A DNA stretch of 64,000 bases from Arenicella xantha (GTDB lineage: Bacteria; Pseudomonadota; Gammaproteobacteria; Arenicellales; Arenicellaceae), in NCBI RefSeq assembly GCF_003315245.1, contig NZ_QNRT01000005.1:248001-312000 (forward strand), read 5' to 3'. The notes under the pieces were generated by a model. The model was not told the DNA's origin. It worked only from the letters and a program-made list of their open reading frames with translations, and did not search any database. Shown piece by piece: positions 49,376 to 59,043 of this stretch (positions are counted from its first letter, which is position 1; every line of letters starts with the position of its first letter). The position numbers and the translations under genes were made by a program.

Positions 49376-51550
49376 ATGATTACCAGCACGCCTACTATTT
49401 CGAAAAGACGGTTTTTTTCGCCGTCTCCTGAGAAAGCTATTCGAGCGCTTTCCAAAGGCAAGCTCGCCGCTTATTTGTCGCAGGAAGCGATAGATGAAGT
49501 CTACCAAGCATTTCTTTTTGCTGAGCAGGCGCATCGCGGTCAAACCCGAAAATCGGGTGAGCACTATATACACCATCCGATTGAAGTTGCGACTACCTTA
49601 GCGGAGTTGCAAATGGATTCCCGCACCTTGATTGCGGCTCTATTGCACGACGTCATTGAAGATACTCCAGCAACTAAGCACGAGATTGTAAAGCGCTTTG
49701 GCGACGACGTGGCTTTGCTGGTCGATGGCGTTAGCAAGATTGGTCAGATTAAATTTGATACGCGCGAGCAGGCCGAAGCGGAGAATTTCCGTAAGATGCT
49801 GATGGCGATGTCGGAAGACGTGCGCGTGATGATTATTAAGTTGGCCGATCGCTTACACAATATGCGCACCTTGGAAAGCATGAGTGCTGACAAGAAGAAG
49901 CGCATTTCCAAACAGACCTTAGAGATTTATGCGCCGATTGCCGAGCGTTTGGGGTTGTATCACTGGGCACGTGAGTTACAAGATTTATGCTTTCTGTATC
50001 TCTATCCGAAGCGACATTCCGCGATCAGCCGAGCCATTGAGCAACGTGAAGGTAATCGAAAGCTCATAGTTGAGAAGCTACAGATATCGCTACAAGACAC
50101 CTTAGATAATGCTGGTTTAGAAAACTTTTCGATCAAAGGTCGACGTAAAACTGTTTTTAGTATTTATAAGAAGATGATCAAGAAGCGGCGTTCTTTTGAG
50201 GAGCTGCACGACATCTATGGTTTTCGGATTATTGTCGAATCGGTCGATGAGTGTTACCGCGTTTTAGGCATTATTCACAACGCCTATAAACCCATTCCTG
50301 GACGCTTTGCCGACTACGTGGCGATACCGAAGGCAAACGGTTATCAAAGTCTGCATACTGTAGTGTTTGGTCCGCTTGGCGATAATATCGAAGTGCAGAT
50401 TCGCACCAAAGAGATGGATCAGATTGCCGAAGCTGGGGTTGCCGCGCACTGGATATACAAAGCTGGCGACACTCAGCATAATAGTTCAAACCATTTGGCT
50501 CGCCAGTGGTTGTTAGACTTGCTTGATCCGGCGCACCAGACTGGTAACGCGGTAGAATTTTTAGAGCACCTGAAAACCGACTTATATCCCGACGAGGTCT
50601 ACGTTTTCACGCCGAAAGGCGATATTAAGAAAATGCCGCGTGGTTCAACGGCGCTGGACTTTGCGTATGCGGTGCACACGGACGTTGGTAATCATTGTAC
50701 TGGGGCGAGAATTAATCGAGCGCTTGCATCGCTGCCAACCTTGCTGAATAACGGCGATAGCGTCGAGATTATCACCTCAAAAAGTTCATGGCCAACCACC
50801 GCGTGGCTTAGCTATGCGGTTACGGCAAAAGCACGGACACATATTCGCAACTTCCTGAAGCAACAGACTAAAGAAGATGCGCTAAAACTCGGTAAACGCT
50901 TATTGGCCGGTGCAACTAAGCAGCGTTTGTTTGGTCGTCGCAAGATCCCTGCGGCAGTGAAAACCAAACTGCTGGACGAGTTGAACCTAGATAATTGGTC
51001 CGAGTTATTGATCGACGTCGGTTTAGGTAAACGCTTGCCCGACATGATTGCACGCCAGATTGCGCAGTTGTCGGACACTAAAGTCGAGGGCAAGGTGCTG
51101 GGGCAAGAAGCCTTAGTGATTAGAGGTTCCGAAGGATTGCCAGTGACTTATGCTCGTTGTTGTTGTCCGGTGCCAGGCGATTCCATTGTGGGTACATTTA
51201 CAGCTGGTCATGGCTTAGTTGTACACACGTCCGATTGCCCCAATATGGCCGAGCTACGTAAGCAGCCTGAGAATTGTTTGATGGTCGATTGGGATGAAAA
51301 TCTTGATCGAAATTTCCAGGCTAAAGTACAAGTTAAGCTTAATCATGTTACTGGAGCATTTGCCGGCGTTGCGATGGCGATTGCCGAAAACGAATCAAAT
51401 ATCAATCATGTTGATTTACATGATGGGTCCGGTGCCGTGCGGCAGATGGATTTTGTAGTAGATGTAAGAGACCGCGTACATTTGGCGCGGATCATTAAAG
51501 CGATTTATCGCGCGCCGTACGTTATCAAGGTTACGCGCCAGAAAGGTTAA
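49376..51550 (+). CDS. spoT: Bifunctional (p)ppGpp synthetase/hydrolase SpoT
   Basis: A 724-residue RelA/SpoT protein. The HD hydrolase motif HDVIED at residues 91-96 is intact, with TRKSGEHYIHHP upstream, so it can hydrolyse (p)ppGpp. The synthetase region contains KPIPGRFADYVAIPKANGYQSLHT; TGS is in VYVFTPKGDIKKMPRGSTALDFAYAVHTDVG; a conserved-cysteine segment (YARCCCPVPGDSI) and a C-terminal ACT domain follow. The rpoZ-spoT-ridA-recG order is typical of gammaproteobacteria. Confidence 0.97.
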   Translation: MITSTPTISKRRFFSPSPEKAIRALSKGKLAAYLSQEAIDEVYQAFLFAEQAHRGQTRKSGEHYIHHPIEVATTLAELQMDSRTLIAALLHDVIEDTPATKHEIVKRFGDDVALLVDGVSKIGQIKFDTREQAEAENFRKMLMAMSEDVRVMIIKLADRLHNMRTLESMSADKKKRISKQTLEIYAPIAERLGLYHWARELQDLCFLYLYPKRHSAISRAIEQREGNRKLIVEKLQISLQDTLDNAGLENFSIKGRRKTVFSIYKKMIKKRRSFEELHDIYGFRIIVESVDECYRVLGIIHNAYKPIPGRFADYVAIPKANGYQSLHTVVFGPLGDNIEVQIRTKEMDQIAEAGVAAHWIYKAGDTQHNSSNHLARQWLLDLLDPAHQTGNAVEFLEHLKTDLYPDEVYVFTPKGDIKKMPRGSTALDFAYAVHTDVGNHCTGARINRALASLPTLLNNGDSVEIITSKSSWPTTAWLSYAVTAKARTHIRNFLKQQTKEDALKLGKRLLAGATKQRLFGRRKIPAAVKTKLLDELNLDNWSELLIDVGLGKRLPDMIARQIAQLSDTKVEGKVLGQEALVIRGSEGLPVTYARCCCPVPGDSIVGTFTAGHGLVVHTSDCPNMAELRKQPENCLMVDWDENLDRNFQAKVQVKLNHVTGAFAGVAMAIAENESNINHVDLHDGSGAVRQMDFVVDVRDRVHLARIIKAIYRAPYVIKVTRQKG

Positions 51551-51605
51551 ACCGATTTGCCCTGAAGGCACACGCTAGTTGTGAAAAGTCGCTGCCGGTG
51601 CCAAA

Positions 51606-51998
51606 ATGGGCGACATGAACAAAACTATTATCAGTACTGCTCACGCCCCAGCTGCAATTGGCGCCTATTCACAGGCTGTCAAAGTTGGTCAAACCGTGTA
51701 TGTTTCCGGCCAAATTCCGTTAGACCCAGTTACCATGGAGATGGTCGGCCCCGATTTTGACGAACAAGCTACGCAGGTATTTACTAACTTGCTAGCAGTT
51801 GCGCAGGCGAGTGGTGGCACTTTGGCGAATGCGGTAAAACTCACTATTTATCTTACTGACCTAGGAAATTTTGCAAGCTTAAATGAGATTATGGCGCGCT
51901 TTTGTGACGAGCCGTTTCCAGCACGGGCGGCGGTACAGGTCAGTGCGTTACCTAAGAATGCTCAAATCGAAATAGACGCGGTATTGTGTCTCGATTAG
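51606..51998 (+). CDS. ridA: RidA enamine/imine deaminase
   Basis: A 130-residue (or 127 from the ATG at 51615) YjgF/RidA protein. Conserved GAYSQAVKVGQTVYVSGQIPLDP, the catalytic Arg in PARAAVQVSALPKNAQIEIDAV and the trimer signature. It hydrolyses reactive 2-aminoacrylate made by PLP enzymes. Between spoT and recG as in many relatives. Confidence 0.94.
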   Translation: MGDMNKTIISTAHAPAAIGAYSQAVKVGQTVYVSGQIPLDPVTMEMVGPDFDEQATQVFTNLLAVAQASGGTLANAVKLTIYLTDLGNFASLNEIMARFCDEPFPARAAVQVSALPKNAQIEIDAVLCLD

Positions 51999-52035
51999 CT
52001 AGACTCCGGAATTTTCACGCAAATGGAGATTGCGT

Positions 52036-54126
52036 ATGGCGCTTGCATTAATTGATCCTGTAACCGAATTAACCGGGGTAGGGCCGCAATTAGCCGGCAA
52101 ACTTGAGCGATTGCATGTGCGTCGAGTTCAGGATGTGCTGTTTCACCTTCCACTGCGCTATGAAGATCGAACTCATGTTACAGAACTTGGTGCGTTGCTG
52201 CCTAATTTATCGACAGTGGTGATCGGTCAGATCGATGTGGCGCAGGTGGTGTTTGGTCGGCGCCGTAGTCTATTGGTGCATATTAGCGATGGCACTGGTA
52301 GCCTGACAATTCGTATGTTCTATTTTAACCGAGCACAGGAAAAGAGCTTTCAACGAGGCTTATGGGTTAAATGTTTCGGTGAAGTTCGGCCGGGTTTAAA
52401 AGGCTACGAAATGATTCATCCGGAGTACCGAATTTCAGCCGATGAGCCGGAGGGCGGCTTAGATTCCACACTGACACCGGTTTATCCGACTACCGAAGGT
52501 GTGAGTCAAGCGCTGTGGCGTAAGCTAACCGATCAAGTGTTAGCTGGCGCGTTGCAAAACGTTGATGAGTTAGTCGCCATTGAGTGTCTGCCTGCTAAGT
52601 TTCAGGCGGCCTACGAGGCGGCGACATTGCAAGAGGCACTTAAAGCTCTGCATCGCCCCCAAGCTGGCGTGGATTTAGCTGCCATGCAACAAGCTGGCAG
52701 TGCCGCGCATCAGCGATTGATTATCGAAGAGTTATTGGCGCACCATTTTAGTATTCGGCGATCCCGTTCATTACGCGCTCATGAGCAAGCGCCTGCCATG
52801 CGCAAGGATATTGACTTGGAGAATCGGTTTTTAGCGAACTTGGGTTTTACGTTGACTGGAGCGCAAACTCGAGTCAGCCAAGAAGTTGCGCAGGATTTGG
52901 CTAATCAAAGTCCAGCGATGCGGCTGATTCAAGGCGATGTCGGCTCCGGTAAAACCGTGATTGCCGCGATGGCTATGTTACAAGCCGTGAGCGCGGGAAC
53001 CCAAACCGTGTTGATGGCACCGACAGAGTTGTTGGCCGAGCAACATTTTAGAACGTTAAGTGACTGGTTTGGAGCGCTCGGTATTAGTATCGGCTGGTTA
53101 GCCAGTAAAACTCCGGCTAAAGAAAAACGCCAGACGTTAGAGCAATTAGCCTCCGGTGAGTTATTGGTAGCGGTTGGAACTCATGCGCTGATTCAAGAGT
53201 CAGTGGTGTATCAAAATTTAGGCTTAGTGGTAATTGATGAACAACACCGTTTCGGCGTTGAGCAACGCTTGGCGCTACGCGCTAAGACTCCGGCCGGTAA
53301 GGTTCCGCACCAACTCGCCATGACCGCCACGCCAATTCCTCGAACCCTCGCCATGACATTTTATGCAGACCTTGATGTTTCAAGCATTGACGAATTGCCT
53401 CCTGGCCGAAAAGTAGTCGAAACCGTGGTAATACCGGCCGCCTCGCGGCGAGATGAAGTAATAGAACGGGTTCGACAAGCTTGCCAACAAGGTCGCCAAG
53501 TGTATTGGGTATGTCCGCTGATCGACGAATCTGAGGTGCTGGAAGCGCAAGCAGCAACTGATACCGCTGAGGAGTTATCTAAACGATTAAGCGGTTTGCG
53601 TATCGGTTTGGTGCACGGTCGTTTGAAAAGCAAAGAAAAAGAGTTGGTGATGTCACATTTTCGCGCTGGTGAAGTAGACTTATTGGTCGCAACCACGGTG
53701 ATTGAAGTCGGCGTCGATGTGCCGAATGCCAGCTTAATGGTGATCGAAAATGCAGAGCGTATGGGGTTGGCGCAATTGCATCAGTTGCGCGGACGAGTTG
53801 GTCGTGGCAGTGAACAATCTTTTTGCTTGCTGCTGTATCAGCAACCGCTAAGTCAGCATGCCAAAGCGCGATTGAAAACCCTGCGCGAAACCAATGACGG
53901 GTTTGTGATTGCGGAAAAAGATTTGGAAATCCGTGGTGCCGGCGAGCTACTTGGCACACGCCAAACCGGTAGTATCAGTTTTAAAGTGGCTGACCTCATT
54001 CGGGATCAACATTTATTGCCGTCAATTGAAGGTATAGCGGTTGCGGTTGAGAAAACTACGCCGCAGAATGTCGATGCCTTAATTGAACGCTGGGTTGGCA
54101 CCAAAGAAGATTATGTTAACGCCTAA
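52036..54126 (+). CDS. recG: ATP-dependent DNA helicase RecG
   Basis: A 696-residue RecG. The N-terminal wedge OB-domain (LTGVGPQLAGKLERLHVRRVQDVLFHLPLRYEDRT) and SF2 motifs GDVGSGKTVIA (Walker A), DEQHRFG, TATPIPRTLAMT, and LVATTVIEVGVDVPNA, plus the QLHQLRGRVGRG motif. ATG 52036 with GGAG 7 bases upstream fits; TTG at 52030 is an alternative. Remodels stalled replication forks. Confidence 0.97.
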   Translation: MALALIDPVTELTGVGPQLAGKLERLHVRRVQDVLFHLPLRYEDRTHVTELGALLPNLSTVVIGQIDVAQVVFGRRRSLLVHISDGTGSLTIRMFYFNRAQEKSFQRGLWVKCFGEVRPGLKGYEMIHPEYRISADEPEGGLDSTLTPVYPTTEGVSQALWRKLTDQVLAGALQNVDELVAIECLPAKFQAAYEAATLQEALKALHRPQAGVDLAAMQQAGSAAHQRLIIEELLAHHFSIRRSRSLRAHEQAPAMRKDIDLENRFLANLGFTLTGAQTRVSQEVAQDLANQSPAMRLIQGDVGSGKTVIAAMAMLQAVSAGTQTVLMAPTELLAEQHFRTLSDWFGALGISIGWLASKTPAKEKRQTLEQLASGELLVAVGTHALIQESVVYQNLGLVVIDEQHRFGVEQRLALRAKTPAGKVPHQLAMTATPIPRTLAMTFYADLDVSSIDELPPGRKVVETVVIPAASRRDEVIERVRQACQQGRQVYWVCPLIDESEVLEAQAATDTAEELSKRLSGLRIGLVHGRLKSKEKELVMSHFRAGEVDLLVATTVIEVGVDVPNASLMVIENAERMGLAQLHQLRGRVGRGSEQSFCLLLYQQPLSQHAKARLKTLRETNDGFVIAEKDLEIRGAGELLGTRQTGSISFKVADLIRDQHLLPSIEGIAVAVEKTTPQNVDALIERWVGTKEDYVNA

Positions 54127-54246
54127 GTTTAGTTATGCGTAGCCGCGCCTTTTTTGCAGTAACTTCGCTCCGGTATGCGCACTCGCCAAGCTCAGTGTAT
54201 ATTCACAGTTAGACTTTCGGTTTACTTGCTAAGCAATTATCTATTC

Positions 54247-55092
54247 ATGACTCAAATTTCTCATTACCTCTCGTTGATGCGCTTCGATAAGCCAATTGGT
54301 TGGTTGCTGCTAATGTGGCCGACTTTGTTAGCGTTATGGATTGCGTCGGCGGGTCAACCAAGTGCAAAATTTTTCTGGATATTCAGTCTTGGTGTGATTG
54401 TTATGCGTTCAGCAGGTTGTGTGATCAATGACATCGCGGACCGAAACTTCGACCCTCTAGTAGAACGCACACAGTCTCGACCGATTGCCGCTGGCCAGGT
54501 AAGTGTGCGTGCTGCTCTGCTGTTGTTCGTCGGCTTAGGCGTTATAGCCTTAGGCTTATTGTTATTGCTGCCAATGCGTGTTTGGCCATGGTCGATTCCG
54601 GCAGTAATAGTGACCATCGCTTACCCATTTATGAAGCGTTTTATTCAAGCGCCGCAGCTGGTTCTCGGTATCGCCTTCTCGTTCGGCATTCCAATGGTCT
54701 ATGTGGCTTGCGACCATCCATTTGACTTGGTGTTTTGGTTATTGGTGTTGAGTAACTTTCTGTGGGTATTGGTTTACGATACCGCCTATGCGATGTCAGA
54801 TCGCGAAGATGACTTAACAATTGGTGTTAAGTCTTCGGCTATCTATCTTGGTGAACACGACCGAACTGTTATCGGCCTATTGCAGGTTGTTGTGCTACTA
54901 ATTTGGTTGTCGATCATGTGGTTACTAGAGCTATCGCCGACCTTCTTATTCAGTTTGCTGCTAATGGCGGGATTGTTTGTTTATCAGCAATGGTTGTTGC
55001 GCCACCGTGAACGGCAAGCCTGCTTTCAAGTGTTTTTGAATAATGCATGGGTTGGTGGGCTGCTCTGGGTTGGTTTGTTGACCGCGTTTTAA
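54247..55092 (+). CDS. ubiA: 4-hydroxybenzoate polyprenyltransferase
   Basis: The ATG at 54247 gives 281 residues starting MTQISHYLSLMRFDKPIGWLL, the normal UbiA start; earlier in-frame ATG (54175) would add 24 atypical residues. Motif 1 is VINDIADRNFDPLVERTQSRP and motif 2 DTAYAMSDREDD. About nine membrane helices. It prenylates 4-hydroxybenzoate for ubiquinone synthesis. Its stop overlaps that of a small minus-strand ORF. Confidence 0.95.
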   Translation: MTQISHYLSLMRFDKPIGWLLLMWPTLLALWIASAGQPSAKFFWIFSLGVIVMRSAGCVINDIADRNFDPLVERTQSRPIAAGQVSVRAALLLFVGLGVIALGLLLLLPMRVWPWSIPAVIVTIAYPFMKRFIQAPQLVLGIAFSFGIPMVYVACDHPFDLVFWLLVLSNFLWVLVYDTAYAMSDREDDLTIGVKSSAIYLGEHDRTVIGLLQVVVLLIWLSIMWLLELSPTFLFSLLLMAGLFVYQQWLLRHRERQACFQVFLNNAWVGGLLWVGLLTAF

Positions 55093-55226
55093 TTGGTAAA
55101 CGAAAATCCGCTGGCGATCAGATGCTTAGCAACGGTGTAGCCTGGCTTATAGCGCTCCGACCAAATTAGCAGCGCTAAAGCGCTAATCGAGATTAAATCA
55201 ACCGATAAGCGAAGTCGTTTAATCAA
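55089..55226 (-). CDS. Candidate small membrane protein (45 residues), TTG start
   Basis: On the minus strand a strong SD (AGGAGA) lies 6 to 7 bases before TTG at 55226, giving MIKRLRLSVDLISISALALL... with one hydrophobic helix. Its stop overlaps the ubiA stop by two bases. A longer in-frame ATG (55289) gives 66 residues but lacks an SD. No family recognised; evidence is SD plus composition. Confidence 0.4.
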   Translation of the reverse strand: MIKRLRLSVDLISISALALLIWSERYKPGYTVAKHLIASGFSFTN

Positions 55227-55498
55227 GGTTTCTCTCCTGAGTTGTGGGTTTCGCTTTAAGTAGAAACATCCCTGTGACACAGCTTCCATTAAGTAAATTA
55301 TGCCGCGCTAATATGGGGGAACAATGTGCCGTGTATGGTGTTGCGTGAGTAAATCATGTGTTATTAGTCGCAGTATCTGCCATACGTTTTACAGCGCTCT
55401 TTGCCGGCTAGGATTCGGAATAGTTTTTATTTGTTTAACCCCTTTTTGCGTTGGCATACGATAGAACTAGTAACGAAGATCAACTAACGGTCACACTC

Positions 55499-56047
55499 AT
55501 GCGTCGATGGACCCGAAAATTTATGCGAGATGAATCACTCATGGCGGCGTATGCCAAAGGTGATGCAATTGCATTTGATGAGTTATACGCACGGCATAAA
55601 CATGCCGTTTTTCAGTTCTTGAGACGGCAATGCCCAAGCGTGCAGGTGTGTGAGGAACTTGTGCAAGACACATGGTTGGCAGTGATACATGGCGCGCCAA
55701 ACTATCAGCCGACGGCGCAATTCAGAACATGGTTGTACCGAATGGCACATAACCGTTTGGTTGATCATTGGCGGCGTTTCGGTAGCTCCTCAAACGTGTT
55801 GTTCGAAGAGTTGAGTGACGCGCTGGCGGTATTGCCTGATACCACAACTCGGGAAATTGAGCTGGATGATTTATTGCTTCAGCTTGAACAACTGCCGCAA
55901 GAGCAAGTTGAAACCTTGCTACTAAAGACCGCCGGATTTAGCCATACCGAAATTGCCGATATTACGTCGACCAAACCTGAGACAGTAAAAAGCCGATTGC
56001 GCTACGCCACGCAACGTTTGCGTGTTTCAATGGGAGTAGCTTCATGA
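55499..56047 (+). CDS. ECF-type RNA polymerase sigma factor
   Basis: From the ATG at 55499 (or 55523, MRDESLM) this is ~182 residues. Region 2 is AAYAKGDAIAFDELYARHKHAVFQFLRR with AQFRTWLYRMAHNRLVDHWRR, and region 4 LLLKTAGFSHTEIADITSTKPETVKSRLRYATQRLR, so it is an extracytoplasmic-function sigma factor without region 3. An in-frame TTG at 55451 is an alternative start. Followed by a 4-base overlap with the next gene, the usual position for its anti-sigma partner. Confidence 0.9.
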   Translation: MRRWTRKFMRDESLMAAYAKGDAIAFDELYARHKHAVFQFLRRQCPSVQVCEELVQDTWLAVIHGAPNYQPTAQFRTWLYRMAHNRLVDHWRRFGSSSNVLFEELSDALAVLPDTTTREIELDDLLLQLEQLPQEQVETLLLKTAGFSHTEIADITSTKPETVKSRLRYATQRLRVSMGVAS

Positions 56048-56715
56048 CTGAACAACATATCAATCAACTAAAGTATTTGTTGGAGCAAGATCGCGCGACA
56101 ACGAATTCAGCGGAACTCGATGCAACCATTCTAGCTGCCGCTCACCTACAAGCTGAGCAATATACCAAGCAGCGACCGCGACGACCGTTGTTCCAATTGC
56201 TCAATTTTCTGCGGCCAATTAGTCTGGCGATAGTAATGACCTTCGGGATTTTACTCGCGATGGGGCATTGGTTAGCGGTTGAACCTGTTGCGCCGATCGC
56301 GCAACCCAATACCAATAGACTGCCGTTTGACACAAATGGCATTGAGCAGGATGCCACCGAATCTCACCAAGAGCGCATACTGCCACCGCAATTTGTTGCT
56401 GCGCAGCCGCAGCCAATTGACACGCAGTACGACCGCGACCAAGTGCTTAAGATCTACCCGTTGCCAGATACTCGTATGGTGATAGCTAGCATGCAGTTCG
56501 AGCTTGAACATCAACGCATTGCGGCGACCGGCAATATAGAATTGGCGCTGAATGAGATCAACCTGATGATAAAGCAGGGGCAACTTAATGACGCGCGGCA
56601 GCGATATGACACGTTGCGTGATGAATGCCGCTACTGCGGATTACCTAGCTCACTCGAAGTCTTGGTACTCAATCACCAAACCGATGCTACTCGGCCAGGC
56701 TCTGGTACTGGATGA
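56044..56715 (+). CDS. Single-pass membrane protein, probable anti-sigma partner
   Basis: A 223-residue protein with one membrane helix (PISLAIVMTFGILLAMGHWLAV, residues 58-79), a ~55-residue basic cytosolic part and a longer periplasmic part. Position and ATGA overlap with the ECF sigma gene argue for an anti-sigma factor, but I see no zinc-finger HxxxCxxC of ZAS type in the cytosolic part; a CxxC (ECRYCG) is near the periplasmic end. Not recognised as a known family. Function inferred from position. Confidence 0.55.
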   Translation: MTEQHINQLKYLLEQDRATTNSAELDATILAAAHLQAEQYTKQRPRRPLFQLLNFLRPISLAIVMTFGILLAMGHWLAVEPVAPIAQPNTNRLPFDTNGIEQDATESHQERILPPQFVAAQPQPIDTQYDRDQVLKIYPLPDTRMVIASMQFELEHQRIAATGNIELALNEINLMIKQGQLNDARQRYDTLRDECRYCGLPSSLEVLVLNHQTDATRPGSGTG

Positions 56716-56829
56716 CGCACGTGTAAATTCGAGCGAGTTCAACATAGCTCTCGACTAGCTTTGTCATTGCTCAACTAACTTTTCTTTCCACTTAATCGTG
56801 CCGTATACAGCGGCCAACAGGAGGTTACC

Positions 56830-57426
56830 ATGCAGGTACTTCGTAGGATTACTTTGCCTTTTATAAACGCATCACTGATCACAGCTGGCTTGTTTTTATT
56901 GATGTATTCATTGGTTCACATGGAGGAACCCGAGCTGCTAAAGGCGATGCCTTCGCCGCTATTTACGTTTGCTAACGTGCCCGAGGATGATAATGTGATA
57001 ATCACTATACCCAAGCCACCTGAACCGAAATTAGTTGAGCCCCTACCTGATTTGCCAGCTCATCCTGTTGCAGAGATCACCGATGAGGGGTTGCCGGCAC
57101 AATGGACTGAGTACTCACCGCCAACGGTCGAAGGTAGTCAGCTCGCGATAGCTGATGGACAACTCACCTTAGTCTTGGGGTATCCGCCGGTCTATCCTAA
57201 CGGAGCCTTAACACGCAATATCGAAGGATTCGCAGTCGTTGGTTTCAGTGTGAGTCAAGCTGGTGAAGTATTTGATGCGTATATTCTAGAGTCTGAGCCG
57301 GCTGGCGTGTTTGACCGATCTGCACTACAGGCCATTAGCAAGTTCCGATATCGCGCTCGTAATGTCAATGGCAAGCCGGTTGCCAGTGACGGACAACGTT
57401 ATATGTTTAGCTATGAAATCGACTGA
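56830..57426 (+). CDS. TonB-family protein
   Basis: A 198-residue protein with an N-terminal membrane helix (TLPFINASLITAGLFLLMYSLV), a Pro-rich spacer (IPKPPEPKLVEPLPDLPAHP) and a C-terminal TonB_C domain (LVLGYPPVYPNGALTRNIEGFAVVGFSVSQAGEVFDAYILES). This is the standard TonB architecture, but no exbB/exbD is adjacent. It may energise the outer-membrane receptors elsewhere in the window, or serve the sigma system. A GGAGG ribosome-binding site is present. Confidence 0.85.
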   Translation: MQVLRRITLPFINASLITAGLFLLMYSLVHMEEPELLKAMPSPLFTFANVPEDDNVIITIPKPPEPKLVEPLPDLPAHPVAEITDEGLPAQWTEYSPPTVEGSQLAIADGQLTLVLGYPPVYPNGALTRNIEGFAVVGFSVSQAGEVFDAYILESEPAGVFDRSALQAISKFRYRARNVNGKPVASDGQRYMFSYEID

Positions 57427-57479
57427 GCCTGGTCACTGTATACAGCAATTATGCGTACCCTCATATAGCTCAGGTGTGG

Positions 57480-59024
57480 CTAGCTACTGGGCCAGTGTAG
57501 GATTGCTCGAACGCCGCTGGAGGTATTTTCAATTGTGACGTGACCGCGGTGTAACTTCATTATCTCTTTCACAAAACTTAGGCCTAAGCCGGTGCTTTTA
57601 CTCGCACCGGATTTGGCTTGTGAGCTGGGCAATGAGAAGAAGCGGTCAAACACTTTGCTAACGGCGAAGTCTGGAATAAGTTGGCCTTGATTAACGATGG
57701 TCACTTGATAGCGCTCCGGTTGGTGGCTCAGCTCGATCGAAATCACTCCTCCAGCAGCACTAAAGGCAATCGCATTATCGACCAAGTTTGCAATTGCTTG
57801 ACCAATCAAGGTGCGGTCGCCCTCGCATGGAAATGTTTGCTGATCGTTAAACTCTACTTGTAATTTATGGGCGTCAATCAACGGCGATCGTTCTTGTAAT
57901 AAACGACTAATGGTCGGCACTAAATCAAATTTTTCACGTGCGACTAGCTGGGTTAAGCCTTCAAGTTTGGCAAGTGACAGCATACGGTCAACGAGGCGTG
58001 ACATACGCTGATTGGAGATCCGGATATTGTTTAAGAATCGCTCGCGGTCGGCATCCGGCATCTCCTCTGACAACAGTTCAATTGCTCCGTGAATGCTGGT
58101 GATCGGCGTTTTTAGTTCGTGAGTAAGGCTGTGAATATAATTTTCTACGTACTCTTTGCCGTCTAATTGCGTGCGTAAATGCGAAATGGCTGAAGTCAAC
58201 TCGGCTAAGCGAGCGTCGCGCAGCGTCGGCGGTGATACCTGTTTGCCGTCGGCCATGTTATTCGCATAACGTGCGATCTTGTTTAGTGAACTGGTAAACC
58301 AAAGCGATAACACATAGCCTAGGCTAAGTGCCAAGGCCAGCAAGATAAAGGCGTAACGTTGTAACTGTTTGGTTTCGGTAAGTAAATGTCCTTCCAGACT
58401 GGCGATCGGCTTAACGATGCTAACGACGCCAATAGTGGTTTCTTTTAGTTTGATCGGTGCGGCGACAATCATCACTTTTGGGTCATCTGGCTCGCTAAAG
58501 CGGCGATCGATATACGAGGTTCGTGCGCCGTATTCGCCCTGCAAAGTAAGCTTAACGTCGCGCCACCGCGAGAAGTCTTGGCCCATATGTTGGCCGGTTG
58601 AGTCAAACACAATTATGCCGTCGGCATTCGACACATAGATTTGTGAATCGACAGATGTCTTGGTGACTTGGTAGATTTTGGCTTCAAACTCGCGTTGTCG
58701 CAATCGTGTCATTACCCTAGTTAATTCGTCACTCGACAACGACACGGCGGCATTATTCGAGAGTGCGTCGGTTGGTAGGTTTTGCGCAATCTCGTCTTCA
58801 ATGAAACTTGCTACAAGGTGCGAGAGATCGACTAATACACTTTCGGCGGATTGACGCATGCCATCATTGAGTCGCTCTATTGCATTGTCCAATGTAAACC
58901 AAATCAAGCTTCCGAGAATGACAAAGTAGATCGCAAACGCGCGTAGTCCGTAGCTAATTTTCAAGGTAAGTGTTTTGAGAGTAAGGAATATGATTGCGAG
59001 TAATCGCGTTAATTTGAAACCCAA
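57480..59024 (-). CDS. creC: Sensor histidine kinase CreC-like
   Basis: The 514-residue sensor has two membrane helices flanking a periplasmic Cache-like domain, then HAMP-like and kinase regions: H-box SLTHELKTPITSIHGAIELL, N-box IANLVDNAIAFS and G-box STGLGLSFVKEIMKLHRG. The RLKGEYGARTSY-type periplasmic segment and paired CreB-like regulator support CreC. Starts 19 bases after creB. Carbon/acid-stress control in enterics; here unproven. Confidence 0.85.
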   Translation of the reverse strand: MGFKLTRLLAIIFLTLKTLTLKISYGLRAFAIYFVILGSLIWFTLDNAIERLNDGMRQSAESVLVDLSHLVASFIEDEIAQNLPTDALSNNAAVSLSSDELTRVMTRLRQREFEAKIYQVTKTSVDSQIYVSNADGIIVFDSTGQHMGQDFSRWRDVKLTLQGEYGARTSYIDRRFSEPDDPKVMIVAAPIKLKETTIGVVSIVKPIASLEGHLLTETKQLQRYAFILLALALSLGYVLSLWFTSSLNKIARYANNMADGKQVSPPTLRDARLAELTSAISHLRTQLDGKEYVENYIHSLTHELKTPITSIHGAIELLSEEMPDADRERFLNNIRISNQRMSRLVDRMLSLAKLEGLTQLVAREKFDLVPTISRLLQERSPLIDAHKLQVEFNDQQTFPCEGDRTLIGQAIANLVDNAIAFSAAGGVISIELSHQPERYQVTIVNQGQLIPDFAVSKVFDRFFSLPSSQAKSGASKSTGLGLSFVKEIMKLHRGHVTIENTSSGVRAILHWPSS

Positions 59025-59043
59025 GCGTTAGCGGGGCTAACCT

